Positions 8,530 to 16,509 of a stretch of 64,000 nt of DNA are shown here, in pieces. Within the stretch, counting starts at the first letter, position 1, and every line of letters starts with the position of its first letter. Origin of the DNA: Mesorhizobium sp. M8A.F.Ca.ET.218.01.1.1. GTDB lineage: Bacteria; Pseudomonadota; Alphaproteobacteria; Rhizobiales; Rhizobiaceae. The stretch lies in contig NZ_SRUZ01000003.1 of NCBI RefSeq assembly GCF_004791165.1, forward strand, positions 62,001 to 126,000. The letters are read 5' to 3'. The position numbers and the translations under genes were made by a program. A model generated the notes under the pieces. That model did no database searches and was not told where the DNA came from. It saw only the letters and a list, made by a program, of their open reading frames with translations.

Positions 8530-8804
8530 TTGAATTTTCAGCCACGCGCTTTTGTAAGAGCCGCTTGCCCGCTACTCCTCTGCCATCGGATTGGCATCGC
8601 TGATGTGGACTACACGGTCGCCGAATCCACACGCGCGCCACTGAGAAGATTTATCGGAAGGGCAACATATTTGCGCAACATCTGGCGGCGTGCGCACTTA
8701 CCGAGAACAACGATCTTGGCCAGTTCACCGCTGCGGCGGTCGAAGGACCGCTTAGCGAAATCATGGGCGAGCCGTACGAGGTTTCCGCGTTCTCGTTCAC
8801 CTAA
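8530..8804 (+). pseudogene. Small frameshifted gene remnant
   Basis: Two reading frames look coding in succession. The first ends ADVDYTVAESTR at about 8601-8635. Removing one base in the GCGCGCC run near 8631-8639 would join it to ATEKIYRKGNIFAQHLAACA, then LTENNDLGQFTAAAVEGPLS, then EIMGEPYEVSAFSFT ending at a TAA (8802-8804). The second frame has no start codon of its own before its final part. Composition is that of a normal small protein rather than a shadow frame. The family is unknown to me and the upstream limit (8530 or later) is uncertain. Confidence 0.45.
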
Positions 8805-8865
8805 ATCAGATGACCAATCCTGAACGCGGTAGCGTGCTTAGAAAGACCGGGGCGCGCCGCACGTT

Positions 8866-9066
8866 TCAGCACCACTTTTCGGCACGTCGTTCTGGCGTCA
8901 TGTTTGCAGCACGCTTCTTGCCGCCTTTGGCGCCAAGGATTTTGGCTGCCTTGGCATCGGCATCCTGCGCGTCGTCGCCTTCCTCGCCGGTGGCAAGGCG
9001 CATGACGCGGACGGCATTGCCGATGACGTCGGTGGGTCTCTTCTGGCCTTTAAGTCCGGTGGGCAT
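8866..9066 (-). CDS. Small basic protein with KGG motif, possibly C-terminally truncated
   Basis: 66 residues. Begins MPTGLKGQKRPTDVIGNAVR and has AKILGAKGGKKRAANMTPER near the end. Rhizobial proteins of this type end in a longer Lys/Ala tail after the MTPERRAE block, whereas here only KWC remains, so the C-terminus may have been lost by frameshift or mutation. Nucleic-acid binding is a guess from the basic KGG segment. Its ATG overlaps the stop of the upstream gene by one base (TAATG), so both are likely co-translated. Confidence 0.65.
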   Translation of the reverse strand: MPTGLKGQKRPTDVIGNAVRVMRLATGEEGDDAQDADAKAAKILGAKGGKKRAANMTPERRAEKWC

Positions 9067-9281
9067 TAATAATCCTTCGCCTCTAAGCTCGTGACGATCT
9101 TTTGGAGCGCCTCAATCGTTCGCTCGTAGTGGGCAATGGCGTCGTCGTTTAGGCTGGTGAGCCTTCCGCTTGGAGACGCGTTGCCAATCGTCGCGGTGTC
9201 CGCGTGCATTATCCGAATAGTCGCTTGGAGGTATTCGATTTCGTCCTTGAGACGACTGATCATATCTTCGCGCCAGCTCAT
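9066..9281 (-). CDS. Small coiled-coil protein of unknown function
   Basis: 71 residues, beginning MSWREDMISRLKDEIEYLQA. Heptad-like spacing of Leu/Ile suggests a short coiled coil, with a Ser/Asn break in the middle. I chose the ATG at 9281 because GAGG lies five bases upstream; an ATG at 9308 has no ribosome site and sits against a repeat. It is coupled to the next gene through TAATG. No family is recognised. Confidence 0.6.
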   Translation of the reverse strand: MSWREDMISRLKDEIEYLQATIRIMHADTATIGNASPSGRLTSLNDDAIAHYERTIEALQKIVTSLEAKDY

Positions 9282-9310
9282 CGGCTCCTCATGCTTTCCA
9301 TTAAGCATAT

Positions 9311-9354
9311 AGGCGTTTACGCAATTCGGCCAAACGAATCAGGCGTTTGCGCAA
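9311..9354. repeat. Two direct repeats AGGCGTTTRCGCAA, 30 bp apart
   Basis: AGGCGTTTACGCAA at 9311-9324 and AGGCGTTTGCGCAA at 9341-9354 (plus-strand sense) differ at one base. Each contains a partly palindromic GCGTTTRCGC core. They lie just upstream of the 9281 start and overlap the end of the DUF768-like frame; the first copy contains its stop codon. Either an operator pair at nearly three helical turns or the scar of a short duplication. Confidence 0.6.
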
Positions 9355-9466
9355 ATTTCAAACTGAGACACTCCCCATCGTCAATCGAGATAACATCCGC
9401 ATCTGCGGTTTCAGGAACGTTGTTTGCGATCCATCGGTGGAGGAAGTTGATGGCGCGGGTGCTCAT
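9317..9466 (-). CDS. DUF768-like small protein, probably truncated
   Basis: 49 residues. The opening MSTRAINFLHRWIANNVPE, then TADADVISI, has the signature start of DUF768 proteins, a family that as far as I know is largely confined to Mesorhizobium. Full members run to about 65-80 residues with a helical C-terminus; here the rest (DDGECLSLKFAQTPDSFGRIA) does not look like the family, so a frameshift or replacement after residue 28 or so is likely. No strong ribosome site is seen. It may be a remnant. It anchors the genus assignment. Confidence 0.6.
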   Translation of the reverse strand: MSTRAINFLHRWIANNVPETADADVISIDDGECLSLKFAQTPDSFGRIA

Positions 9467-9576
9467 CTGGCGATAAGCTCACCATCACTGTTCGGTTCCG
9501 GGTCAAGATCAAAGACAAATATAGGCGGTTGCGTTCACAGAATAGCGTCAGGCACGCCCGCCGCCCGGTTCTTGGC

Positions 9577-9771
9577 TCACCGGCGGACATAGGCGAAGGT
9601 CCGCTTTTCCCCTTCGATCTCCGTCACACGCAGCCAGTCGTTTTCCTGCCGCCTGAAGGTAACAGGCTGGCCGATGTGGGTTTCAGCGGCTTTGAATGGC
9701 AACTGTGCCATGACCATGGTCGAAGATACCACTGATCCGGCCGCCATAATCTCAACCCGATACTGCGGCAT
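9577..9771 (-). CDS. Conserved-looking hypothetical protein
   Basis: 64 residues from MPQYRVEIMAAGSVVSSTMV onward; an upstream ATG at 9801 would add ten residues. The sequence alternates beta-like segments (YRVEIM, VTFRRQENDWLRVTEI, RTFAYVRR), suggesting a small beta-barrel. No cysteines, signal peptide or known motif. It stands alone on the minus strand. Confidence 0.5.
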   Translation of the reverse strand: MPQYRVEIMAAGSVVSSTMVMAQLPFKAAETHIGQPVTFRRQENDWLRVTEIEGEKRTFAYVRR

Positions 9772-10573
9772 CTCGCGCCCCCGCGATTGATAGCCACTCA
9801 ACCGCGATTCAATCAGCTTGTCCTAAAATGGTTCCGAGGCCTGGACACGTCTTGCAACGAAGCAAGGCGATGCGCGTTGCGGTCGATCGCAGGTGAGAGA
9901 CCGCCGAAAAAATAAGTTGGGGTATCAGGATCGAAGGCGCGTGAGCGGCGATGAAGAATACTGGCCGTCCAGGTTGTACCGTCAGCGCGGCCTGCGAAGC
10001 CATTGCCTGCCGGCTCACGTTTATGCGCCTGCGGAACCTTCCTGCTGAGAATAAATTGAGCCACGGCGGCCGGTTCCCCTCCGTGGAAATTGCCGGGACC
10101 AAAGACCCAATCTTGGTCGGCCCGCGCCCCCCCGAGGTGGCGCGGGCTCTCCGAGCCGTTGATTGACGGACATTTCTCGGATCGACCGCCTGCCCGCGGA
10201 AGCTCGGACCACGCAGCGTGCCGTTTCCAGCTTGATCATCGACTAGCCTTGAGCGCTTTGGCTTCTCGTTCCAGCGTCTCGCGGTGGCTACCGTGCTTTG
10301 CAACCAACTCGCGGACTTGCGGGATGACAGGCCGAACTTGCTGGCGAAACAGCCGACCTACTCCAACAGCCAAATCCGCGAGATTGTTCGCTGGTCGGCA
10401 TGGATCGTTCGTCAATCTGCGAGTCCGATCGCCTGCGCGAGGGCAACGATTAGGCCCAGGACCTATCGTTGTGGCCTTTGGACGTGGGGTCGTGTCGGAC
10501 CGCTTTTCACTCCACGCCCGTCCACGAAGATCTGTCCAAAGGGAACTAATAACCGATCGGTTAGTTCCAGTGG
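9772..10573. other. 800-bp stretch without a supported gene
   Basis: A minus-strand frame runs from 10637 to 9813 with a single TGA at 10236-10238. Parts of it read plausibly (RPVIPQVRELVAKHGS before the stop; ADQDWVFGPGNF and TPTYFFGGLSPAIDRN after it), but it runs under the start of the arsR gene on the other strand and I recognise no family. It may be a decayed gene. The promoter of the arsR pair should lie at about 10480-10570. Confidence 0.35.
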
Positions 10574-10912
10574 ATGAACCTGAGTCAACTTTCATCGGAC
10601 CTCGATAAGGCGTTCGCATCGCTGGCGGACCCCACACGCCGCGCCATTCTGGAGCGGCTGACGCACGAGGGGGAAGTCGCCGTCGGAGAGTTGGCTGAAC
10701 GCTTCCCGACCTCGCTGACAGCAGTGATCAAGCATATCGACGTGTTGTGTGACGCGGGTTTGGTACGACGTACACGCCGTGGCCGAAACGTCTGCTGCAG
10801 TCTCGTGCCGGCCCCAATGGCCGAAGCCAAGGCGTGGCTGGAGCGCAACCTCGCCTTTTGGAACTCTAGCTTCGACAGGCTCGGCGAAATCGTGGACGGA
10901 GACAAGGAATGA
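10574..10912 (+). CDS. ArsR-family winged-helix regulator
   Basis: 112 residues. MNLSQLSSDLDKAFASLADP then TRRAILERL is the classic ArsR opening, followed by the winged helix (VGELAERFPTSLTAVIKHID, LVRRTRRGRNVCC). There are no metal-binding cysteine pairs in the recognition helix, so it is unlikely to be a metal sensor. Members paired with SRPBCC/AHSA1 proteins are common. Its stop overlaps the next start by four bases (ATGA). It probably represses this two-gene unit. Confidence 0.9.
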   Translation: MNLSQLSSDLDKAFASLADPTRRAILERLTHEGEVAVGELAERFPTSLTAVIKHIDVLCDAGLVRRTRRGRNVCCSLVPAPMAEAKAWLERNLAFWNSSFDRLGEIVDGDKE

Positions 10913-11358
10913 AGGGGGCAAAGCTTCAGATCGTTCGACGCTTTCGAGCATCGCCGGAAAAGGTCTTTGCAGCATGTACCAATCCTTCTGTCATGGCTCG
11001 CTGGTTCGGGCCAAAGGATTTTCGCGTGATTGAACTGAACGCCGACGTGCGAAAAGACGGCACTTTCGCCTTCCGCATGGTTGGGCCGCCTGGTGAGATG
11101 GCGGCTGAAGGGACCTATGAGGTTGTCGAGCGGCCGACACGGCTGGTGCATACGTGGCGCTGGACGGACGGGCCGGCAGCGTTTCCTCCAGATGGCATCG
11201 TGTCCCGCATTAGCTATGATTTCTCCGCTGACGGCACGGGCACACGCCTGACCTTCACGCAGGAGGGTCTCCGCGACCAGGATGAGGCCGATAGTCACGA
11301 GCAGGGTTGGGACGAGGCGCTCGACAAACTTGGAGCGATCCTTGGGGAACCGGCATGA
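10909..11358 (+). CDS. SRPBCC/AHSA1 domain protein
   Basis: 149 residues. Opens with MKGAKLQIVRRFRASPEKVF and has WFGPKDFRV, EGTYEVVERPTRLVHTWRW and a C-terminal GWDEALDKLGAIL helix, the START-like fold of AHSA1 (activator of Hsp90 ATPase homologue) proteins. Coupled to the ArsR gene by a four-base overlap, a frequent arrangement. Small-molecule binding is the family theme; the ligand is unknown. Confidence 0.9.
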   Translation: MKGAKLQIVRRFRASPEKVFAACTNPSVMARWFGPKDFRVIELNADVRKDGTFAFRMVGPPGEMAAEGTYEVVERPTRLVHTWRWTDGPAAFPPDGIVSRISYDFSADGTGTRLTFTQEGLRDQDEADSHEQGWDEALDKLGAILGEPA

Positions 11359-11682
11359 TCTCAGTCTCTAGCATGAACGCGGGCAAGCGGCCCGAGTTTC
11401 TTACGGATTCGCAGGAGGCGATGAAATCCGGGCGCGCCGGGCTCGGGCGCCGGTAACGTCGTCGTCTCTGCGGATCCGTTCGAGGACGTCCGCGTGAACG
11501 TCTAGGAGGAAGGGGACTCGGCGAAAGCGATGCTCGCATTTGGCGGTGGTGGTTCCGAGAGCGCAATGACGGAAGTGATCGTCAACGCCTGTGTACGTCG
11601 ACACTCAGTAGGGAAAAGCGGTCCAGCCTGAGAGGCCTGAAGGACAAGAGTGTTCGAAACAGCAGTGAGGAGATCCCTGACT
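11359..11682. other. Gap between SRPBCC gene and epoxide hydrolase
   Basis: No gene is supported. A short plus-strand phrase (GNVVVSADPFEDVRVNV, ending at a TAG near 11505) looks protein-like and could be a remnant, but has no start. The epoxide hydrolase promoter presumably lies at its right end. Confidence 0.35.
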
Positions 11683-12915
11683 ATGGAAGCAATTCAGCTC
11701 TCACGCCGCTCGCTGCTTCGCAGCGCCGCTCTATCGCTGGCCTTTAGCGCGATGCCCGCCTTCGCGAAGCAGCCGGACGAGTTCTCGCCATTTTCCTTCC
11801 ACGCCCCTGATGACGTGCTGAGCGACTTGAAACGGAGGCTTCAAACAGTTCGCTTCCCGGAAGCAGCCACCGAGCCCGGCTTTGCCCAAGGTCCCCAAAT
11901 TGAAAAGCTGCAGGTACTGACAACATATTGGCGCGACCGATATGACTGGCGTCGGACCGAAGTCCGTCTGAACGGTTGGCCGCAGTTTAAGACCGAGATC
12001 GACGGGCTTGGCATTCACTTCCTCCATGTGCGCTCGAAGCAGGAGAACGCGCTTCCGATCATTCTCACGCATGGCTGGCCAAGCACCATCCTGTTATTCC
12101 AAGAGATCATCGAACCCCTGACCGATCCGACAGCGCATGGCGGCAAAGCTGAAGACGCTTTTCACGTGGTCATCCCTTCGCTACCGGGCTTCGGCTTCTC
12201 GGATAAGCCAAGTGAGCCTGGTTGGAACGCTGGCCGCACGGCGCGCGGCTGGACGGAACTGATGCAACGGCTCGGCTATGGCCGTTATGTCGCGCAAGGC
12301 GGAGATTGGGGTGCCTTTGTCACAACGGCCCTCGCACAGCAGAAGCCGCAAGGGCTGGAGGCGATCCATCTGAACTTCGCTCAGACCATTCCGGACAGAA
12401 TTCCGGAGAAACTGGAGCCTGACCAGAAGAAGGCCGTGGATGCATTCAAAAAATTCCAGGAGACCGGCTTCGGCTACGCCATGCTACAGGCGACCAAGCC
12501 GCAGTTGGCCGGTTACCTTCTCAGTGACTCACCGATGGCACAGGCGGCCTGGCTATATGACATCTTTGACGGTGGGACCGGAGCCACCGGCAAGCCTGAG
12601 GACTTCCTGTCGCTCGATCATATGCTCGACGAGATCACGCTCTATTGGCTTACAAATTCCAGCGCGTCGTCGGCGCGTTTCTATCACGAGCAGGCGGCGA
12701 TCCTTAAAGGGCGAAACAATCCCGGCGTTGTTGAACTGCCGGTAGGCGTCAGTGTTTTTCCGCACGATCTGCCGCCAGCGAAAAGCTGGGCGCCGTTAGT
12801 CTATCCGAACCTGTTCTACTGGAACGAGCTCAACCAAGGTGGACACTTCGCACAGCTCGAGGTGCCTGACCTGTTCGTTGCCGAGCTACGAAGCTGCTTT
12901 AGCAAATTTAGATGA
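11683..12915 (+). CDS. Epoxide hydrolase, secreted through Tat
   Basis: 410 residues. Alpha/beta-hydrolase with the N-terminal EHN lid domain (FSFHAPDDVLSDLKRRLQTV). Catalytic landmarks are the oxyanion motif HGWP, the nucleophile Asp in QGGDWGAFV and the catalytic His in NQGGHFAQLE. The N-terminus (SRRSLLRSAALSLAFSAMPA followed by FA) is a twin-arginine signal peptide, so it acts in the periplasm. The ATG at 11683 has AGGAG upstream; a GTG at 11650 would only add non-signal residues. It hydrates epoxides to diols. An NTF2-like gene follows after ten bases. Confidence 0.88.
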   Translation: MEAIQLSRRSLLRSAALSLAFSAMPAFAKQPDEFSPFSFHAPDDVLSDLKRRLQTVRFPEAATEPGFAQGPQIEKLQVLTTYWRDRYDWRRTEVRLNGWPQFKTEIDGLGIHFLHVRSKQENALPIILTHGWPSTILLFQEIIEPLTDPTAHGGKAEDAFHVVIPSLPGFGFSDKPSEPGWNAGRTARGWTELMQRLGYGRYVAQGGDWGAFVTTALAQQKPQGLEAIHLNFAQTIPDRIPEKLEPDQKKAVDAFKKFQETGFGYAMLQATKPQLAGYLLSDSPMAQAAWLYDIFDGGTGATGKPEDFLSLDHMLDEITLYWLTNSSASSARFYHEQAAILKGRNNPGVVELPVGVSVFPHDLPPAKSWAPLVYPNLFYWNELNQGGHFAQLEVPDLFVAELRSCFSKFR

Positions 12916-12925
12916 GGAGATAGCC

Positions 12926-13309
12926 ATGCTTGGACCGCTTGATGCCGTTAAGATAGCTTTGCAGGCCTATGCCGACAAAGACCGCGACGCGATAGAGGCG
13001 GTCATCGGCGATCCCTACAGCTTCACCAGTCCGCTGGACAATGCGCTAAGCCGCAAGACCTACTTCACACGGTGCTGGCCAAACAGTGAAGCCTGCACCG
13101 GGATGAAATTTATTCACGGCGCCGAGCAGGGGCACTGGGCTTTCATTGTCTATGAGACCAGCACCGGCGGCAAGACTTTCCGAAACACCGAGCTGCATCG
13201 CGTCGAGAACGGTCGCATCCTTGAAACCCAGGTCTATTTCGGTTGGGACGTGCCGCATAAGGCCGAACCGGGCGGCTTCCTGCAAGATGACGCGAGCGGC
13301 CACTCCTAA
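12926..13309 (+). CDS. NTF2-like (SnoaL-type) protein
   Basis: 127 residues from MLGPLDAVKIALQAYADKDR. The ATG at 12926 has GAGGA seven bases upstream. The pattern of N-terminal helices with ADKDRDAIEAVIGDPYSFTS, a middle strand (GHWAFIVYETST), and FRNTELHRVENGRILETQVYFG matches the cone-shaped NTF2/SnoaL fold used by small enzymes and binding proteins. It is ten bases after the epoxide hydrolase, so co-transcribed. Function unknown. Confidence 0.8.
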   Translation: MLGPLDAVKIALQAYADKDRDAIEAVIGDPYSFTSPLDNALSRKTYFTRCWPNSEACTGMKFIHGAEQGHWAFIVYETSTGGKTFRNTELHRVENGRILETQVYFGWDVPHKAEPGGFLQDDASGHS

Positions 13310-13788
13310 CCGCCCGCTGACCTACTTTGAAGGACACAACGACCGCACCTTTGCCGGATGAATCGACCGGAGCCGAAGCAACAATGAACGATCCAAGGGG
13401 ATATCGAGCGCTCTGCGAATACTCGATCGATCGCCGCTACCCCGCTTGTGCCGTTGGCCCTTCCCGAAGCGCTCCAGGAATTGGGGCTGTCAATCGTGGC
13501 ATTTCAATCTTGTCCCAATGGGCGGCCTTAGCCCGCCTTCAGCGCAAGGAAATCGCCGGACAAACCTGACCAGGTGTTGGCCTGGACGGGCACGTGGCAA
13601 TCCGGCAGTCCGACGCACCATCCGTTGCGCTGGCGCTGGCTCGCTGGACGCCGTTAATTGCTTGCACCAGCCTTTCTGAGCGATGCACATGAGATTTTGG
13701 ACGTCTGAAGGTCCGTTATTGTTCACTCACGAACAAAAGCTGACTCCCCGCTTTCGCCACAACCAGGCGATGCGGGGGCGGTTGAGAA
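13310..13788. other. 480-bp gap without a supported gene
   Basis: Several short frames on both strands, none with a ribosome site or family features. One plus-strand piece (TPLVPLALPEALQELGLS near 13440-13500) reads like protein but is bounded by stops and has no start. It may be a decayed gene. Confidence 0.35.
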
Positions 13789-14019
13789 TTAGGCCTGCCA
13801 AGGCCATTTTGCGCATTCGTTCCGAACCTGAGTACGACTAAGACCCAGGTCTGCAAGCTGATGGTCTTCGAGCTCGGCCAATTGTTCGCGTTGGCAGTGG
13901 AGTTGGATCCAGCGCGATACCATCACAATCGCTCCTGTCACATTGTTGACGATGTGACGCACATGTGTCGCCATTGACGGCGAAGGCCTCCGCGCGTCAG
14001 TCAGCGGGTGATTGAACAT
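13789..14019 (-). CDS. DUF1127 family small protein
   Basis: 76 residues. The C-terminal half (WIQLHCQREQLAELEDHQLA then DLGLSRTQVRNECAKWPW) matches DUF1127 (YjiS-like), small Arg-rich alphaproteobacterial proteins; some relatives affect phosphate or carbon metabolism and RNA turnover. AAAGGATGAG lies upstream of the ATG. An internal ATG at residue 33 would give a shorter form nearer the usual length of about 45. Confidence 0.8.
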   Translation of the reverse strand: MFNHPLTDARRPSPSMATHVRHIVNNVTGAIVMVSRWIQLHCQREQLAELEDHQLADLGLSRTQVRNECAKWPWQA

Positions 14020-14138
14020 TTCTCATCCTTTCGCGGCATCCATGTTGACCTGTGCCGCTGAAATGCGCCAATCTACGGGCGCGCGCAAAGCATGGTTTCT
14101 CGTGCTAGTCTCAATTTTTCTCATGATGTGGTGCGAAA

Positions 14139-15044
14139 TTGGCTCGCCGACTGCCATCGCTCAATGCCCTCAAAGCCTTCGAAGCGGCGGCACGCCATGA
14201 GAGCTTCACCAAGGCGGCGGAAGAGCTGTCCGTGACGCAGGGCGCGGTGAGCCATCAGGTGAAGGCGCTGGAGCTCGAATTGGGCCTCCGGCTGTTCGAT
14301 CGCGAACGTCAAAAGCTGACCATTACGCGGGCCGGGCTCTCCTATCTGGAGGTGGTGCGCGATGCGTTCGATAGCATAGCTCTCGGCACGCAGCGCATCC
14401 AGCATCTCTCACGGGCCGGAGCGCTGACCGTCAGCACGTCGCCCGACTTTGCCGCCAAATGGTTGGTCAACCGCCTTGGCCGGTTTGCCGAGACGCATCC
14501 AGCCATCGATCTCAGGATTTCCGCAACCATGCATCACGTCGACTTCGCCAGAGAGGATGTCGACCTTGCGGTGCGGCATGGCGATGGCAACTGGCCGGGG
14601 CATGAAGTTGTCCGCCTGTCCTCCGAGGAACTGTTCGCGGTCTGCAGTCCCCAGCTGCACCAGAGGATGCGCGAGCCGTCCGATGTGCTGAAATTTCCGT
14701 TGCTGCATCTTGATGACCGAAAGGATTGGTCGGAATGGCTCGAGGCCGCTGGCGTGGTCGATGCCGAACTCTCCCACGGACCGGTCTTGAACCGCGCCAG
14801 CATGGTCATAGACGCCGCTGTCGACGGCCAGGGCGTCGCTCTCGCCCGCACGACGCTTGCAGCGTGGGACCTCATCAACGGGCGCCTCGTCAGGCCGTTC
14901 GCCACGGCTCTGCGATTGTCCAAGACCTACTGGGTCGTGTCTCCCAAGGCGACGTCGATGCTGCCCAAGATCACGACATTCCGCGACTGGCTGTTGGCCG
15001 AGGCCGCTGATGACGTACGTCGCCTCAAGACGCCCGTCCCATAG
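14139..15044 (+). CDS. LysR-family regulator (GcvA-like), TTG start
   Basis: 301 residues from a TTG codon; the product begins MARRLPSLNALKAFEAAARH, the standard GcvA-type N-terminus, and an in-frame stop 13 bases upstream leaves no other choice. Helix-turn-helix TKAAEELSVTQGAVSHQVKA is followed by the periplasmic-binding-like effector domain (SADFAAKWLVNRL-like region, DLAVRHGDGNWPG). Its target is unknown; neither neighbour is divergent from it at short range. Confidence 0.88.
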   Translation: MARRLPSLNALKAFEAAARHESFTKAAEELSVTQGAVSHQVKALELELGLRLFDRERQKLTITRAGLSYLEVVRDAFDSIALGTQRIQHLSRAGALTVSTSPDFAAKWLVNRLGRFAETHPAIDLRISATMHHVDFAREDVDLAVRHGDGNWPGHEVVRLSSEELFAVCSPQLHQRMREPSDVLKFPLLHLDDRKDWSEWLEAAGVVDAELSHGPVLNRASMVIDAAVDGQGVALARTTLAAWDLINGRLVRPFATALRLSKTYWVVSPKATSMLPKITTFRDWLLAEAADDVRRLKTPVP

Positions 15045-15081
15045 TAGTACTTCCAGGGAGGCGTCGGCGGCAATGACGTGC

Positions 15082-15100
15082 GATTAGGTCGAATCTAATC
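15082..15100. repeat. Inverted repeat GATTAG-N7-CTAATC
   Basis: Perfect 6-bp arms, extendable by a G-T and a T-A pair in RNA, 37 bases after the LysR stop. No T-run follows. It may be a weak terminator-like hairpin or a protein site. Confidence 0.4.
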
Positions 15101-15141
15101 CACTACCGCGCTGCATTAAGAAATTGAGAACACAGCTACAT

Positions 15142-15261
15142 ATGGTAGTCGCCACCGAAGCGCGCTGGGATCGGGAAAAGGCACTTGTAGCCGAGATTCT
15201 CGACCTGTGCGCCAAACTCCGAGGCGAGGGCATGCCGCTGACGCGGTCGGAGGCATCTTGA
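15142..15261 (+). CDS. 39-codon small frame, uncertain
   Basis: ATG at 15142 opens MVVATEARWDREKALVAEIL then DLCAKLRGEGMPLTRSEAS. It is amphipathic and looks like a coiled-coil piece. Segments such as RWDREKALVAEILDL resemble the middle domain of ClpB/ClpV ATPases, so it may be a fragment of a lost gene rather than a functional peptide. No ribosome site is evident. Confidence 0.25.
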   Translation: MVVATEARWDREKALVAEILDLCAKLRGEGMPLTRSEAS

Positions 15262-15276
15262 CAGTCCGATGCTCCT

Positions 15277-16395
15277 TCAGGCAGCGCCGCCAAAGCGGTT
15301 GACCCTGAAATCGTCCAGCGGCGTTTCGCAGCGGCCGGTCGTGATGAGCTCGGCCATGACATCGCCGACGCCCGGTCCGAGCTGGAAGCCGTGTCCGCTG
15401 AAGCCGAAGGCATGGAACAGGCCGGGCGTCGTCGTCGACCGTCCCATGACCGGCAGCATGTCCCTGACATAGCCCTCGCAACCGGACCATGTGCGGATGA
15501 TCGTGGCCTGCGCGATGGCCGGCAGCAGCCGCGCGACGGCGCGCAATTGCGCGGGCAGGCGCTTGGGGTCGGTGGCCGCATGGCCGGGATCGAGATCCAC
15601 CGTCACTCTTTCGGCAGCTCCGCCGAACACGATGTTGCCGCGCTCGACCTGGCGCAGATAGGCGCCATGGTCCTTGTCGCGCGTCCAGATGCCGACCACC
15701 GGCAGAATCCGGTGCGGCAGCGGCTCGGTCACGCCCATCTGCGGGCCGCGGGCGTCAAGCGGCACCGCTTCGCCGAACTGCGCGGCGATGCGCGCGCCCC
15801 AGGCGCCGGCGGTGTTGAGCAGGTTTTCGGCATCGAATGTGCCTTTTGAGCTGGCGACGGCGAAGCTGGAGCCGGTGTGCCTGATCGTCTGGACCTCCGC
15901 GTTCTCGACGATTTCCGCGCCCAGTCTGCGGGCGGCTTCGGCAAAGGCCGGTGCGATCAGCCTGGGATTGCCGCTGCCATCATGCGGCGAGAACGACGCT
16001 GCGATCGCGCCGGGGCCGAGGCCTGGAAAACGGGAACGGATTTCATTAGGGCCAAGTTCCTCCAGCTCAAGCCCCCAGGGCCGCGCCGCTTCGGCATAGG
16101 CCCGCATGTCGGCAAGGCTTCCCTCGTCGAAGATCAGCCGGATGTGGCCGGTGGCGCGGAATTCGACGTCGCGGCCAAACATTTTTTCGGCCTCGCCCCA
16201 CAGGCGGAGCGAGCGATGGGCGAGCGGAAGCTGTGATAGATGCCGCCCCGTGCGACGGATGTTGCCGAACGAGGCGACGGTTGCACCGCTGCCGATCCGG
16301 TTGCGCTCGACCAACGCCACGCGCGCACCGCGCCTGGCGAGGAAATAGGCCGAAGCTGCTCCCATCAGCCCGCCGCCCAGCACGATCACATCCAT
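15277..16395 (-). CDS. FAD-dependent amino-acid oxidoreductase (DAO family)
   Basis: 372 residues. Starts MDVIVLGGGLMGAASAYFLA (FAD-binding GxGxxG), then GARVALVERNRIGSGATVAS, and ends with GCEGYVRDMLPVMGRSTTTP and FGFSGHGFQLGPGVGD, hallmarks of glycine/D-amino-acid oxidase-like proteins including HcnC/OoxB-type beta subunits. AAGGA lies upstream. It is divergent from a LysR gene with 114 bp between, containing a candidate operator that recurs before hyuA. I infer it could be the catalytic subunit that pairs with the 2Fe-2S and FAD proteins at 21.6-23.2 kb. Confidence 0.85.
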   Translation of the reverse strand: MDVIVLGGGLMGAASAYFLARRGARVALVERNRIGSGATVASFGNIRRTGRHLSQLPLAHRSLRLWGEAEKMFGRDVEFRATGHIRLIFDEGSLADMRAYAEAARPWGLELEELGPNEIRSRFPGLGPGAIAASFSPHDGSGNPRLIAPAFAEAARRLGAEIVENAEVQTIRHTGSSFAVASSKGTFDAENLLNTAGAWGARIAAQFGEAVPLDARGPQMGVTEPLPHRILPVVGIWTRDKDHGAYLRQVERGNIVFGGAAERVTVDLDPGHAATDPKRLPAQLRAVARLLPAIAQATIIRTWSGCEGYVRDMLPVMGRSTTTPGLFHAFGFSGHGFQLGPGVGDVMAELITTGRCETPLDDFRVNRFGGAA

Positions 16396-16485
16396 AGTCG
16401 TTCCTTAGCGCTGACGGCCGATCCTTGGAGCATCCATCTTGTCCGCGCCGTGCTGTTGCGTCAAAGATGGGTTTGGAGAGAAGCC

Positions 16486-16500
16486 ATAAGCCTTACCTAT
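16486..16500. promoter_or_regulatory. Candidate LysR operator, copy 1
   Basis: ATAAGCCTTACCTAT contains the LysR consensus T-N11-A within a dyad. It lies between the divergent flavoprotein and LysR genes, nine bases before the LysR start, which suits autorepression. A second copy with the same spacing lies before hyuA. Confidence 0.55.
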
Positions 16501-16509
16501 GGAGTGGCC

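Noticed and set aside
9410..9435. GGAAC at 9413 as a second EcfG promoter
   Set aside because: No GTT-type element at 16 or 17 bases; also lies inside the DUF768-like gene.
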